IMG/VR virus record: IMGVR_UViG_3300025131_000039
Location: 1 to 59,958 of that record
From: a virus
Length of the DNA stretch: 59,958 nt
Direction: 5' to 3' (one strand)
Under the pieces are notes generated by a model. It ran no database searches and had not been told where the DNA came from. It saw only the letters and a program-made list of their open reading frames with translations. The translations under genes were made by a program, and so were the position numbers. This document shows positions 37,966 to 47,700 of this stretch, piece after piece; position 1 is the first letter of the stretch; every line of letters begins with the position of its first letter.

Positions 37966-38373
37966 ATGTTAAACAATGACTTATGGCCTAGATATTTTAT
38001 TGGGTTCGACAGAATGCTGGCAAATTTTCCAGCCCCTACTAATAATACAGATGGTGGGTATCCACCTTATGATATTGTTAAATCAGGTGAAGACTCTTAT
38101 TGTATAGAGATGGCTCTTGCAGGTTTCACTAAAGAAGAAATACAGGTTGAGGTTAAAGAAAGTAACTTAACTATAGAAGGGGATGCCAGTGATAGACATG
38201 ATAACTCTGACTATGTTCACAAGGGAATTGCTAGGAGAGCATTCCAAAGGAAGTTTGTCCTTAACGACACGGTTGAAGTCGAGGGGGCTGACCTTACCGA
38301 TGGGGTACTTCATATTCGATTAAAGCAGAACATTCCTGAAGAACAAAGACCAAGACAAATAACTGTTAATTAA
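37966..38373 (+). CDS. Small heat shock protein (HSP20/alpha-crystallin)
   Basis: 135 residues. Alpha-crystallin domain: YPPYDIVKSGEDSYCIEMALAGFTKEEIQVEV at about 32-65, the strand NLTIEGDA, the loop GIARRAFQRKFVL and the end VLHIRLKQNIPEE. Prevents aggregation of unfolding protein without ATP. Phage HSP20 genes are known in marine cyanophages and pelagic phages. Own strong promoter and AAAGGAGAATGAT ribosome site suggest high expression. Confidence 0.9.
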   Translation: MLNNDLWPRYFIGFDRMLANFPAPTNNTDGGYPPYDIVKSGEDSYCIEMALAGFTKEEIQVEVKESNLTIEGDASDRHDNSDYVHKGIARRAFQRKFVLNDTVEVEGADLTDGVLHIRLKQNIPEEQRPRQITVN

Positions 38374-38382
38374 GGAGACTCT

Positions 38383-39162
38383 ATGAATACAGTCTATATT
38401 GGCTACGATCCTAAAGAGGATATGGCCTACCAAGTTTTAAAGTTCTCATTGGAACGTATAACAACGAAGCCAATAAGAGTAGTGCCAATTCGATTAGATG
38501 TAGTACAGCGTATGGGTCTGTATCGTAGAGACTTTTCTGTTATGGACGGTCAGAGATATGATATGATTGATGGCCGTCCTTTCTCTACTGACTTTTCCTT
38601 TACCAGATTTCTTGTTCCCTTCTTGAATATGTTTGAAGGCAAGGCTCTGTACATGGACTGTGATATGTATATGAGGACAGATGTGGCAGACCTCTTTGAT
38701 ATATGTAATTTAGATTACTATCCTCTGTGGTGTGTGCATCACGAGTATGAACCAGAAGCCAGTAGCAAGATGGATAACAAAGTACAGGAACCATACCGTA
38801 GAAAGAACTGGTCAAGTCTTATAATGTTTAACTGTGCTCATCAGGCACACAAGAACCTTAGTATAGATGATGTCAATACACAATCAGGCAGATGGTTGCA
38901 TGGTTTTGAGTGGCTACCTGATAAGGAAGCAGACATAGGACGTATACCTGAAGAATGGAACTGGCTTGATGGTCACTCTGATCCTAACTTAGAAGCAAAG
39001 AATGTACACTTCACAACAGGTGGACCTTGGTTTGAAGGATGGGAATGCAGGGGTAAGGTAGATGCGAAGTATGCAGTCGAGTGGACTAACGATGCACGAT
39101 GGTTACAAGCTAATGGCATGGTAGATGCTGAAGTAGATTACTTAATAAAGGCAAAGAATTAA
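38383..39162 (+). CDS. Glycosyltransferase (GT8-like)
   Basis: 259 residues. N-terminus MNTVYIGYDPKEDMAYQVLK is typical of GT8-like enzymes; FSFTRFLVPFLNMFEGKALYMDCDMYM gives the metal-binding DxD (about residues 85-91); FEWLPDKEADIG and EWNWLDGHSD follow, then HFTTGGPWFEGW. Transfers a sugar from a nucleotide donor. The next gene begins at its stop codon, so they likely act together on a surface glycan or virion protein. Confidence 0.8.
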   Translation: MNTVYIGYDPKEDMAYQVLKFSLERITTKPIRVVPIRLDVVQRMGLYRRDFSVMDGQRYDMIDGRPFSTDFSFTRFLVPFLNMFEGKALYMDCDMYMRTDVADLFDICNLDYYPLWCVHHEYEPEASSKMDNKVQEPYRRKNWSSLIMFNCAHQAHKNLSIDDVNTQSGRWLHGFEWLPDKEADIGRIPEEWNWLDGHSDPNLEAKNVHFTTGGPWFEGWECRGKVDAKYAVEWTNDARWLQANGMVDAEVDYLIKAKN

Positions 39163-41507
39163 TGACACAAATAAATGTAGTTACAGCATTCAATGAGAAC
39201 TCTCTTAAAGATCATGCACACCAGATGTTTCAACGAGTTGCCAAGTACTGGCATCCAGATATTAAACTAACAGCTTACTATTTTGATTGTGATATAACAG
39301 CCTATGATCTTCCTGATTGTATTGAGTATAAAAATCTTGAGGAAGTGCAGGGCTTTAATGAGTTTCGTGCTGATATGGCAGTCCACGATGGTACTGAGAA
39401 TGGTACACTAGATTACAACTGGAGAATAGATACACTTCTAACAGCTCCTAAAGTTTTTGCTCTTACAGAACAGTCCTTCTCCATAGCTGAGAAGACCAAG
39501 GATGGTGGATGGTTACTGTGGATGAACACAAATATCATACCAGTAGCTGATCTTACATCTGACTATATACATAAGTTCTTTCCAGAGGGTTCTGATATAG
39601 TACATCTAAGTGGAGATACAACGGCTGATACACCTGATCAGTATAGTAATCCATCCTTTATGGCCTTCAATCTAAATCATCAGTCACCTTTGGATATACT
39701 TGGTGATCTACGTGGAGCCTATGAGAGTAACGAGATACTATCCTATAGAGAATGGCATGATGCTTTTATCTTTGAAAGATTGCTAAATATATACAGAGCA
39801 CATGGTATGAGAGTGCATACCCTTACTCCAGCCAATACAAAGAAGGGTATCTTTGCTACTCCCTTTAGAAAGTATCTAACAAACTTAGAGGAAAGTAACA
39901 GAGCCTTACGTGACAGTGATGGTAACAGGGTCTTCCCTCTATCAGAGGAAGCCTTACCACCAGACATTAGACCTAATCGTACTAAGATGCTGGCTGATAT
40001 TATTAGATACTATAAGCCTGAAACTATAGTGGAAACAGGTACATGGAATGGTGGACGAGCTATAGAAATGGCTCTTGCTGCTTTTGAAAACAACGATGAA
40101 GTTACCTATACAGGCTACGATTTGTTTGAGGATGCTACAGAAGACACAGATATAGAAGAGTTTAATCACAAAGCTCATGTTAATATGAAAGCTGTTGAGA
40201 AAAGATTAACAGAGTTCAAAGATAGCATGAAGAAAGATAAGAATAAAACCTTTAACTTTACCTTGGTCAAGGGTAATACACGAGATACTCTGGTAAAGGC
40301 AGAGCCTGACTTAGCTTTGATAGGTGGTGGTAATAGTATTATAACTACACAGAATGATTACTCCAAGCTGGAAGGCTCTCGTGTCAAGATGGTGGATAAC
40401 TATTTCAGTGAGGATGCTGATAAGAAACAACCATCCAAGAAGTATCATGGAGCAAACATACTGATACAGACATTGGAGAGTGTGAAGAGAATAGTCCTTC
40501 CTTCCTCTGACCCTGTTAAGGATGGTGGAGTAACTCATTATTGTATTATATATAATGAAGCTACAACTCCAGCCCTTCCTGATAGCTTACTTAACGTACC
40601 TATTGTGGTACATCCACGAGACTGTGTAGACAAAGAGTATATACAGAGCAATATCATGGAGAACATGAAGCTAATGGATAAGGACAAGTTCCTTGGTAAG
40701 TGTATACCTCATAATGGGGAAGTTATTATAGTATCAGGTGGACACTCAACGGACTTTGATAAGGTCAAACAGTTTATTAAGGAGAAACCAGATGCTAAAG
40801 TACTATGTGTAAAGCACTCTTATCCTAAACTGTTGGAGAATGGTATCAAACCTTGGGCTTGTATTGTACTTGATCCACGGTCTATTGAAGGAGAGAGTAC
40901 ACATGGAGTAATACGTAAGGATCTATTCAAGACTATTGATCCTACCACTAAGTTCTTTGTGGCATCCATGACTGATCCATCTGTTACCAAGTATCTGCTG
41001 GAGAAGAAAGCTGACATCTATGGATGGCATGCATTTACCGAATCACTACGTAATGAAGAGGAGAGAGAACAGGAGATAGAGAACCAGAAGGTACATGTAA
41101 TGCCTAACCTTGGCATACCAGAAGGCTCTACTCTTATTACAGGTGGTACGTGTGCAGCCATGAGGTGCCTTGGCATCATGCATACGATGGGCTTTAGAAC
41201 ATTTGATCTCTTTGGATTTGATTCTTCCATGCAGAAGAAGCCTACTCCAGAGCAGATGAAAGAGACAACAGGCTCAGAGGATGAGGAGCCAAAGCCTAAG
41301 TACATACAGGTTAATGTACGAGGTGAAGACTTCTGGACTACTGGTGAGCTACTGGCTATGGCACAGGATTGTGAACGTACCTTTAACGATGCATCTATGA
41401 ACTTAACACTGGATGTGCATGGAGACAAGACACTCGTTAGTGCTCTATGGAAACTATATCTTGATGAACGAAAAGTAAGTGAGTTCAAGGATGCATTCAA
41501 TGACTGA
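39162..41507 (+). CDS. Three-part protein: glycosyltransferase-like, SAM methyltransferase-like, MptE/DUF115-like
   Basis: 781 residues. About 1-240: MTQINVVTAFNENSLKDHAHQMF, WRIDTLLTAPKVFAL and WLLWMNTNIIPVADL, glycosyltransferase-like with a metal site reading MNTN rather than DxD. About 260-440: ETIVETGTWNGGRAIEMAL, a SAM-binding glycine motif, then LALIGGGNS. About 500-780: GEVIIVSGGHSTDFDKVKQF, LLENGIKPWACIVLDPRS, GGTCAAMRCLGIMHTMGFR and FDLFGFDSS, matching the DUF115/MptE-like fold. Probably builds or modifies a glycan with its neighbours; substrate unknown. No frameshift seen. Confidence 0.7.
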   Translation: MTQINVVTAFNENSLKDHAHQMFQRVAKYWHPDIKLTAYYFDCDITAYDLPDCIEYKNLEEVQGFNEFRADMAVHDGTENGTLDYNWRIDTLLTAPKVFALTEQSFSIAEKTKDGGWLLWMNTNIIPVADLTSDYIHKFFPEGSDIVHLSGDTTADTPDQYSNPSFMAFNLNHQSPLDILGDLRGAYESNEILSYREWHDAFIFERLLNIYRAHGMRVHTLTPANTKKGIFATPFRKYLTNLEESNRALRDSDGNRVFPLSEEALPPDIRPNRTKMLADIIRYYKPETIVETGTWNGGRAIEMALAAFENNDEVTYTGYDLFEDATEDTDIEEFNHKAHVNMKAVEKRLTEFKDSMKKDKNKTFNFTLVKGNTRDTLVKAEPDLALIGGGNSIITTQNDYSKLEGSRVKMVDNYFSEDADKKQPSKKYHGANILIQTLESVKRIVLPSSDPVKDGGVTHYCIIYNEATTPALPDSLLNVPIVVHPRDCVDKEYIQSNIMENMKLMDKDKFLGKCIPHNGEVIIVSGGHSTDFDKVKQFIKEKPDAKVLCVKHSYPKLLENGIKPWACIVLDPRSIEGESTHGVIRKDLFKTIDPTTKFFVASMTDPSVTKYLLEKKADIYGWHAFTESLRNEEEREQEIENQKVHVMPNLGIPEGSTLITGGTCAAMRCLGIMHTMGFRTFDLFGFDSSMQKKPTPEQMKETTGSEDEEPKPKYIQVNVRGEDFWTTGELLAMAQDCERTFNDASMNLTLDVHGDKTLVSALWKLYLDERKVSEFKDAFND

Positions 41508-42120
41508 GCCATCCACTGAGTATAACGAATTAGTAGATGAATACAAGGGCTTACATAAAGATCCTACTATGTTTCCGGGCAAGAGTGTACTCAAGTATAC
41601 ACATTATATTAGATCTATTCTAAAGGATAATAAGTGTAAGACTCTTCTAGATTATGGTAGTGGTAAGGGATACTTATATGAAGCAGATCATCCTTATACT
41701 AAGAAGAAGTTAACTAAACCATTGGATAAGTTCTGGAATCTGAACTCAGTAACCTGCTATGATCCGGGTGTGGAGAAGTTCTCCAAGCTACCTGAAGGAG
41801 TATTCGATGCAGTCATAGCTGTGGATGTGATGGAACATATACCTACAGAAGATGCAGAGTGGGTGTTGGATAAGATTATGGGCTACTCAAGCAAGGCTGT
41901 ATTCCTGAACATAGCCTGTTACGAAGCACTTAAAACATTTAAGAACGGCAAGAACGTACACGTATCTGTACATTCTCCTGAATGGTGGATGGACTTATTG
42001 AATAAAGTATGGTATAATAAGCATCATGAATGGACAACTGTTCATGTAACCTTTGAAGAAGTGGAGGAAAGGTTTGTCTCGTCTGGAATATTTAAAACAA
42101 ATGTTTTGTACAGTCATTGA
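41500..42120 (+). CDS. SAM-dependent methyltransferase
   Basis: 206 residues from the ATG at 41500 (AAGGA upstream; overlaps the preceding stop by 8). Class I motif I LLDYGSGKGYLYEA at about 49-62, VTCYDPG near 86 and FDAVIAVDVMEHIP near 104-117, the classic motif set. Small-molecule or glycan methyltransferase likely from the neighbouring sugar genes; DNA methylation motifs (DPPY/NPPY) are absent. Confidence 0.8.
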   Translation: MTEPSTEYNELVDEYKGLHKDPTMFPGKSVLKYTHYIRSILKDNKCKTLLDYGSGKGYLYEADHPYTKKKLTKPLDKFWNLNSVTCYDPGVEKFSKLPEGVFDAVIAVDVMEHIPTEDAEWVLDKIMGYSSKAVFLNIACYEALKTFKNGKNVHVSVHSPEWWMDLLNKVWYNKHHEWTTVHVTFEEVEERFVSSGIFKTNVLYSH

Positions 42121-42127
42121 GGATATC

Positions 42128-42208
42128 ATGGAAGATTGGGAACTAATTATATCTTTATTCGTACTCAGCTTTGTGATAATGTTCTTCAGTGCAATCTATT
42201 TAACATAG
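42128..42208 (+). CDS. Single-span membrane microprotein
   Basis: 26 residues: MEDWELIISLFVLSFVIMFF followed by SAIYLT. One membrane span with an acidic N-terminus. GAGGATATC precedes the ATG. Just before the holin gene; it might be an antiholin-like partner, though size alone is weak evidence. Confidence 0.4.
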   Translation: MEDWELIISLFVLSFVIMFFSAIYLT

Positions 42209-42217
42209 GAGAATAGT

Positions 42218-42622
42218 ATGGCTATAGGAATTATAGAATCAGTAGTGGGTGTGGTAGATAATGTACTGGATAAGTTTGTCGAGGACAAAGATCTACGTGC
42301 CAAGTTAAACCATGAGCTAAAGACACAGGTGCAACGAGCTAATCTTGCACAGATAGATGTTAATAAGGAACAGGCCAAGCATCCTTCTATCTTTGTAGCA
42401 GGAGCTAGGCCAGCTATCATGTGGATATGTGCCTTTGGATTAGGATGGCAATTCGTATTCCAACCTGTATGCCTATGGGTACTAGCTATATGGGCTACTG
42501 ATGTAGTCATGCCTATCATACCAACAGAAGGACTGATGACATTAACATTATCTTTACTTGGTCTTGGTGGTATGAGAAGTTTTGAGAAGACCAAAGGTAT
42601 ACAAAGAGACAATCTTAAATAA
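42218..42622 (+). CDS. Holin (3TM, GTA-type)
   Basis: 134 residues. Amphipathic N-terminus (SVVGVVDNVLDKFVEDKDLR, then a coiled helix with QRANLAQIDVNKEQAKHPS), the family phrase FVAGARPAIMWICAFGLGWQ, and spans continuing FQPVCLWVLAIWATDVVM and MTLTLSLLGLGGMRSFEK. This fits the GTA holin 3TM family. Forms the membrane lesion for lysis. One-base overlap with the terminase small subunit. Confidence 0.8.
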   Translation: MAIGIIESVVGVVDNVLDKFVEDKDLRAKLNHELKTQVQRANLAQIDVNKEQAKHPSIFVAGARPAIMWICAFGLGWQFVFQPVCLWVLAIWATDVVMPIIPTEGLMTLTLSLLGLGGMRSFEKTKGIQRDNLK

Positions 42623-43029
42623 TGCTAACAGATAAACAAGAGAGGTTTGCTCAAGCATACATCCTACATCGTAATGCAACAGAAGCTGCGAAGGCTGCTG
42701 GTTATGCTACACGATCTGCCTATAATCAAGGCTATAGGATGTTAAAGAATGCAGAGATAGTAGAGAGAATAGCTGATCTTGAGAATGAACTTGAAACAAA
42801 CATTGATGTAATAGAGGAGATAGAAAATCAATACACATTTGCGAAAGCAAATGGACATACGAATAGTGCTATCAAGGCACTTGAACTCCTGTCCAGAATA
42901 CGTGGAGCTAAAAGCGGTAAAGAAATAGATATATCAGAGGAAGGATTGGAAACAGCTATCGTGGAAGCTATGCAGGTACTGGGTAAGGAGAAGGTTAGTG
43001 AACTTGTTAATAAATGTAACTTTACATAG
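42622..43029 (+). CDS. terS: Terminase small subunit
   Basis: 135 residues. LTDKQERFAQAYILHRNATEAAKAAGYAT followed by SAYNQGYRMLKNAEIVERIADL is the Terminase_2 helix-turn-helix signature; the C-terminal helices are acidic (KEIDISEEGLETAIVEAM). Recognises packaging sites and activates TerL. Encoded rightward, about 24 kb from terL and on the opposite strand. Confidence 0.85.
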   Translation: MLTDKQERFAQAYILHRNATEAAKAAGYATRSAYNQGYRMLKNAEIVERIADLENELETNIDVIEEIENQYTFAKANGHTNSAIKALELLSRIRGAKSGKEIDISEEGLETAIVEAMQVLGKEKVSELVNKCNFT

Positions 43030-43038
43030 GAGAAATAC

Positions 43039-43389
43039 ATGAAGATTATAGCCGCTTTAGTAGCTAGTTTATTTTTAATTGCTGCTTGTAATGAAGACAA
43101 AGAAGCACAAGCAGGTGACGTTACTGTTGAAGATCTGGCACCATTGCCTACTAGGACAGCAGATCTAGGGATTACACTAGGTACTCGCTATGAGTTTAAT
43201 GCAGATGATGGTACTCAGAATAAGATGAGGCTCTTTCTTTCAAAGCAGTTCTTGGAAGACAATGTTATCAAGGTAGCTTGGACACGTAAGATAGGGCGTA
43301 CCGTAAACTTCTTTCGTTCTGATACAGTAGATGGTGTGAGCTATAGAGATACAGGAGATATATTCCTAGAATATAGCCGTAGTTTTTAA
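43039..43389 (+). CDS. Lipoprotein, possible spanin or superinfection factor
   Basis: 116 residues. Signal peptide MKIIAALVASLFLIAAC with a lipobox (LIAAC; Cys17), then an acidic linker and a beta-rich domain (LGITLGTRYEFNADDG, KVAWTRKIGRTVNFFRSD, GDIFLEYSRSF). A lipoprotein in the lysis region could be an outer-membrane spanin or a surface exclusion protein; it is longer and more beta-rich than typical o-spanins. Stop overlaps that of the opposite gene. Confidence 0.6.
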   Translation: MKIIAALVASLFLIAACNEDKEAQAGDVTVEDLAPLPTRTADLGITLGTRYEFNADDGTQNKMRLFLSKQFLEDNVIKVAWTRKIGRTVNFFRSDTVDGVSYRDTGDIFLEYSRSF

Positions 43390-43538
43390 TTCCTCTCTCT
43401 GTTAAATAGTTCAAAGAGTGTTCTGATCTTCTCTTTTATAATTTGAATATCAGAATGCATCTTAGCCAGCACAATGATAAGGGTAATAAGTGCAACAAAG
43501 ATGGGCCAAGACGTTCTAATAAATTCCATCCAAATCAT
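43386..43538 (-). CDS. Single-span membrane protein, lysis candidate
   Basis: 50 residues: MIWMEFIRTSWPIFVALITL continuing IIVLAKMHSDIQIIKEKIRT and LFELFNRERN. One N-terminal membrane span and a charged coiled helix. AAGGAGTAACAA precedes the ATG at 43538. Resembles small inner-membrane lysis proteins (holin or i-spanin type). Last gene of the leftward unit; its stop overlaps the rightward lipoprotein stop. Confidence 0.6.
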   Translation of the reverse strand: MIWMEFIRTSWPIFVALITLIIVLAKMHSDIQIIKEKIRTLFELFNRERN

Positions 43539-43559
43539 TTGTTACTCCTTATCGTTGCG

Positions 43560-43934
43560 TTACTTATAACTCCATATCATTGGAGTTTGATGATCGTCCA
43601 TATCTAGGTGGACAAACCTATCTTCCTTAGAGCCATGCTGCTTTATACCTATACCTTTAAAGCCATGCTCTGTTGCTACTCTAATTATATTATATGCTTT
43701 CTTACCATGACATGCAATGTCTACTGCTATACCTCGTAGGTGAGGAGAGTCCCTACGGCCTCCGATAACATCGTTGTAGGCCATATGTCTGTAGCCTGAT
43801 ATTATATTCATATGTTGATCTAGTTCTTTGCGAAGAGCTACGAGTCTTTTCATAAACTCTTCATTCATATTTATTTCCCCTGTTCCTTTACATCTTAAAT
43901 CGTCTTCTGAGAAAAACTCCCATCGTTTCTTCAT
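43560..43934 (-). CDS. Endolysin, peptidase M15-like
   Basis: 124 residues. IISGYRHMAYNDVIGG, then SPHLRGIAVDIAC and GIGIKQHGSKEDRFVHLDMD give the M15 zinc site (H...D...H) of D-Ala-D-Ala carboxypeptidase-like lysins (M15_3 group, about 110-130 residues). Cleaves peptidoglycan cross-bridges. No signal peptide, so it depends on a holin. AAGGAGTTATA before the ATG. Confidence 0.85.
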   Translation of the reverse strand: MKKRWEFFSEDDLRCKGTGEINMNEEFMKRLVALRKELDQHMNIISGYRHMAYNDVIGGRRDSPHLRGIAVDIACHGKKAYNIIRVATEHGFKGIGIKQHGSKEDRFVHLDMDDHQTPMIWSYK

Positions 43935-43943
43935 TATAACTCC

Positions 43944-44555
43944 TTATATGGGTCGTGCATTATATGGGTATGGATTACGTTGTATCATCCCACCTGTATA
44001 TTTTTTTAACTTTTTAAAAACCTTTGCTGCATATTTTTCATTCTTTTCTTTATCTTCACTTCCATACCAATCACCTATTACTTCAGCTAATTGTAGATCA
44101 TCCAATCTATCAGGATCGTATCCTTTATAATAGGCTTTTAATTTAAATAGTCTATCACCTAAATCCCAATATGTCTCTTTTTCTTCTGGGGTTAAGAGAT
44201 CTCCTGTTCCACCATAATCATATCGTGGATCATATCCTTCCATATCTTGCTCGTTACCATGTTTAGCAAATTTCTTAGATTGTCTTTTTAGCTTTTCTAC
44301 TAATTTCTTTTCTTTATCAGATAGTTTTGATTGCCCCTTACTTATTAAGTGATCATCTTTTAAATCATCCAACGTAGATCCTGTTATTTGCAAGGGACCA
44401 TAAGCAGTAGAACCACCGGGAGCCTCTCTATGCAGAGTTCTAATCCAAGGATCATCATATAGTTCTTTCGGTGTTTCGTGAGCAGCTATACCTCTTGTAA
44501 GTATATCTCTAGGAGAAGTTCTAGGCAAATACTCCCTTGTAAAAATCTCAGTCAT
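43944..44555 (-). CDS. Lysozyme/transglycosylase-like protein
   Basis: 203 residues. IAAHETPKELYDDPWIRTLH, then GGSTAYGPLQITGSTLDDL resembles the E...GS.(A/G)YG..QI core of goose-type lysozyme and SLT folds, with Glu27 or Glu45 a possible acid. The middle is Lys-rich and helical, and the end has GGMIQRNPYP. Next to the M15 gene and the large virion protein. Could act in lysis or in virion entry. Confidence 0.55.
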   Translation of the reverse strand: MTEIFTREYLPRTSPRDILTRGIAAHETPKELYDDPWIRTLHREAPGGSTAYGPLQITGSTLDDLKDDHLISKGQSKLSDKEKKLVEKLKRQSKKFAKHGNEQDMEGYDPRYDYGGTGDLLTPEEKETYWDLGDRLFKLKAYYKGYDPDRLDDLQLAEVIGDWYGSEDKEKNEKYAAKVFKKLKKYTGGMIQRNPYPYNARPI

Positions 44556-44797
44556 TACTTATCCATTCTCATGTAGTCATCAATCTTATCTTCAAGCCTA
44601 TCGAACCTTGCCATAATCTGCTGTAGGTCATCTTTAACATCTTGTTTGGTTGCATAGGTTAGAGCTATGTGCTCCCTATTAGACAACCCTTCCTCACGTA
44701 TCTTTGTAATGGATGCTGAAGTGTTACGTATCCACCACAGAAATCCACCAATAGCCATCGTGAGAATGGCATTCCAGATCATGGTCATGTCTTGCAT
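44555..44797 (-). CDS. Membrane-anchored coiled-coil protein
   Basis: 80 residues from MQDMTMIWNAILTMAIGGFL; the ATG at 44797 has GAGGAATTAAA upstream and follows the large gene's stop. One membrane span, then a coiled coil (EHIALTYATKQDVKDDLQQI, MARFDRLEDKIDDYMR). Topology fits i-spanin or XhlA-like lysis proteins. Stop overlaps the next start. Confidence 0.55.
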   Translation of the reverse strand: MQDMTMIWNAILTMAIGGFLWWIRNTSASITKIREEGLSNREHIALTYATKQDVKDDLQQIMARFDRLEDKIDDYMRMDK

Positions 44798-44798
44798 T

Positions 44799-47700
44799 TT
44801 AATTCCTCTGTTTAGATTGTTCATATATCTCAAATTTATTTGGTTCTTCACTAATTAAAGAAGAATTTCTATATCTATTATATATCTTCATTAACTGAGA
44901 CTGTGCCTCCCATATCGGTGGAGCTGAGTCTACTTGTAATAAACTTTCTTGCCACCATTTCTTTATTTGAGAACTTCTTGGCTTTGGTGGTATATATATA
45001 CCTGAATTTAATAAACTATTCCACATTTGTTTATCTATATCATACAATCCCTGTGCTGTTATAGATTTTTTTATAGCTGCATTATCAAGTCCTGCTCCTC
45101 TAGCTCTTTCAAATATATCATTTAAATCTTTTGCTTTAGAAAATTGTATTTCTAAAGCCTCTTCATAGGCTTTTACAAGATCATCAACTGTTGTTGGAGA
45201 TTTTTCTTGTATCATATTGGTAAATATTTTACCTGCATCTGCCATGTCCTTTTTTACATTAGCAATCTCATACCCCATTTTAATTTTTATATCATATTCT
45301 TCTGGTTTTATTCCACTTAATCCTATCCATTGATCTTGTGAATTAAATCTACTACCTGATTTTCCTCTTCTAATTGCAGAATAAGGATCAATACCTTGCT
45401 TTTCCAGTTCGTATGCTTCAAATTTAGTAACATCAGGTCGATCAGTATAAGATCTAACTAAATTTTTCACAGTACCTTCACCGCCCGGTGAGTATGCTCT
45501 CCACATTTCCTTCATAAATTGTACTGTATTATATCCAAGATTTTCAACACCTTCCTTATATATTTTTCTTCCATATTCATCATAACCCATCCATACTCTG
45601 CCTAATGCTTCTGCATACATAGAAGGACCAAACCAATTTGCTAATGTTCCAACTGTATTATCCCAAACTGCTTGACCTATTTTATAATCTACATCATCTC
45701 CACCTGTTTGTATAGCTTGTAGAGTTGCATTTATAGGTGTATGAAAATTAGCCCACGGAAAACCATAGCTAAGATTAATTCTTCTTCCTTTACCATTTTT
45801 AGGTGGAGTCAACCAATAATAATAATTTCCTTTAGCATAATCCTCATCAAAGGATTGAATATAATCGAAAGCATCTGAGGCTAAACCTGTAGCACCAGAT
45901 ATTACTTTATCAGCACTCCATGCAGATACAGCACCAGCAGAAGATTGAGCTATCATAGTACTTCCTAGTCTATAAAGTCCATTATTTGCTATATCTTCTC
46001 CAGCTAAAGTTCCATCAGGAAGTCGTACATTACGCTTCATTAATTCTCTTCCTTCACGAACTTCATCTTTAGCAGTTTTTAATATATTATATTGTGTTCT
46101 TGCTAGTTCACTGGTATAAGAAAAGAAATCAGCAAATGGTACAGTACGTAAATATTTTATAAACTGAGATACACTTGCATAGTTTTGCATATGTCTTAGT
46201 GTTTGATCAGCAGCCACTCTATCTAAATAAGTAAGAGCATACTCAACACCATCTGCACTTCTATTTTTTTCTACGACATGTAAAGAAGGATTATAAAATT
46301 TACCACCCTGTCTATTCCATTCATCTAATAACTTTCTTTCTTCACGATTTAATGCTTCTCCAGCCTCTTGTTTTATTTTAGCAACAGATGCTCTACCTAT
46401 TAAAACATTTCTATAGTTTTGTTTCTCATTTAAGAATCCAAAATATTTCCACATATCATCTAAACTTTGATAAACTTCTGCAACACCTAAATTAAGTTTC
46501 TTTGCTCTATTAGCTATACCTTTTTGAGATCGTTGTAAAGGACTTACCTGTGCAAATAAAGATCCACTAGCTGCATCAGCAAAGTTAGCTCTTATAGATG
46601 CTAAATGTACACCACTTTGATGTACGCCTAAAGCAATTAGTTTCTCTATTTCTCCTCGTATAGCAGGATCACTCCATCCAGCCATTTCTTTAAATACAGG
46701 TTTTAGTGCTTTAAGATATGTAGGTCTAAAATATCCAGCACCAAATGCCATCATACCAGCACTTAAAAAGTTACGTGGATATGCAGTTAAACTGTATAAT
46801 ACTTTAGCACCTCTTGTTAAACCTTGTTGATAAAGGTATCCTCTAATTACTTTTCCACCAATATAATTTCCACGAGCTTTTCCAGCCGCTGCTGTCTGAT
46901 GAAGAATTTCATTCCCATTTAAAATTGCATCAGCTACTGTGGATCGTCCATATAGTCCTGACAATGGACGTTGTAATCCTTCTGTTGCTGCTCCAAATCC
47001 TTCCTCATATGGAACATCTATACCAGTACGTTCTGGAAATCGTGATTTAAGTTCTGTAGTTTCTCCTCGTGCTACACTACGTATTGGACCTGCTCCCGGT
47101 ATAAATCCACCTTTAACAAGTTCACTCATTTCTTTTTCATATCTATATGTATTAATAGTAGAATTAAGTTTAAGGAATGAGTTTTCATAATTAGTAAATG
47201 GATCTTCATACTCACCCATAAGTTTTCTAATGGGAGCAGGAATTGCTTTTCTTTTATCCAAAATTTTAATTGGATTCTTACCTATTTTTAAACCATCGGA
47301 AGATCCAAATAGCTTGAACATTTCATCTTCACCATGAATGTTCATTATATCATCCATAAGTTTTGTAACATAACCAGTATCTGGATCAAAATAAGATTGA
47401 TGGAGTGCTATATCTTTAGGATCAACTCCTGCTTGTGCAGCCGATTTATAATTATAATTAGATATACCACTTGCATCTGTAGTAATATGATTATTCATCT
47501 TATTATCTATATCTGCAAGTTTTTTATTAGTTTGAAATACTCTATTTTTTAAAAAGGTTCTAGCACCTACATATATATCTGGTGTAGAGTATGCAATCTC
47601 TTTCCATGCTGGATCATTAAATATTTTATACTGTCTATTTATCCATAGCTCAGTAGTCTTACCATCCATTGATTTTTCTATTTTTCCATAGAGAGGATTC

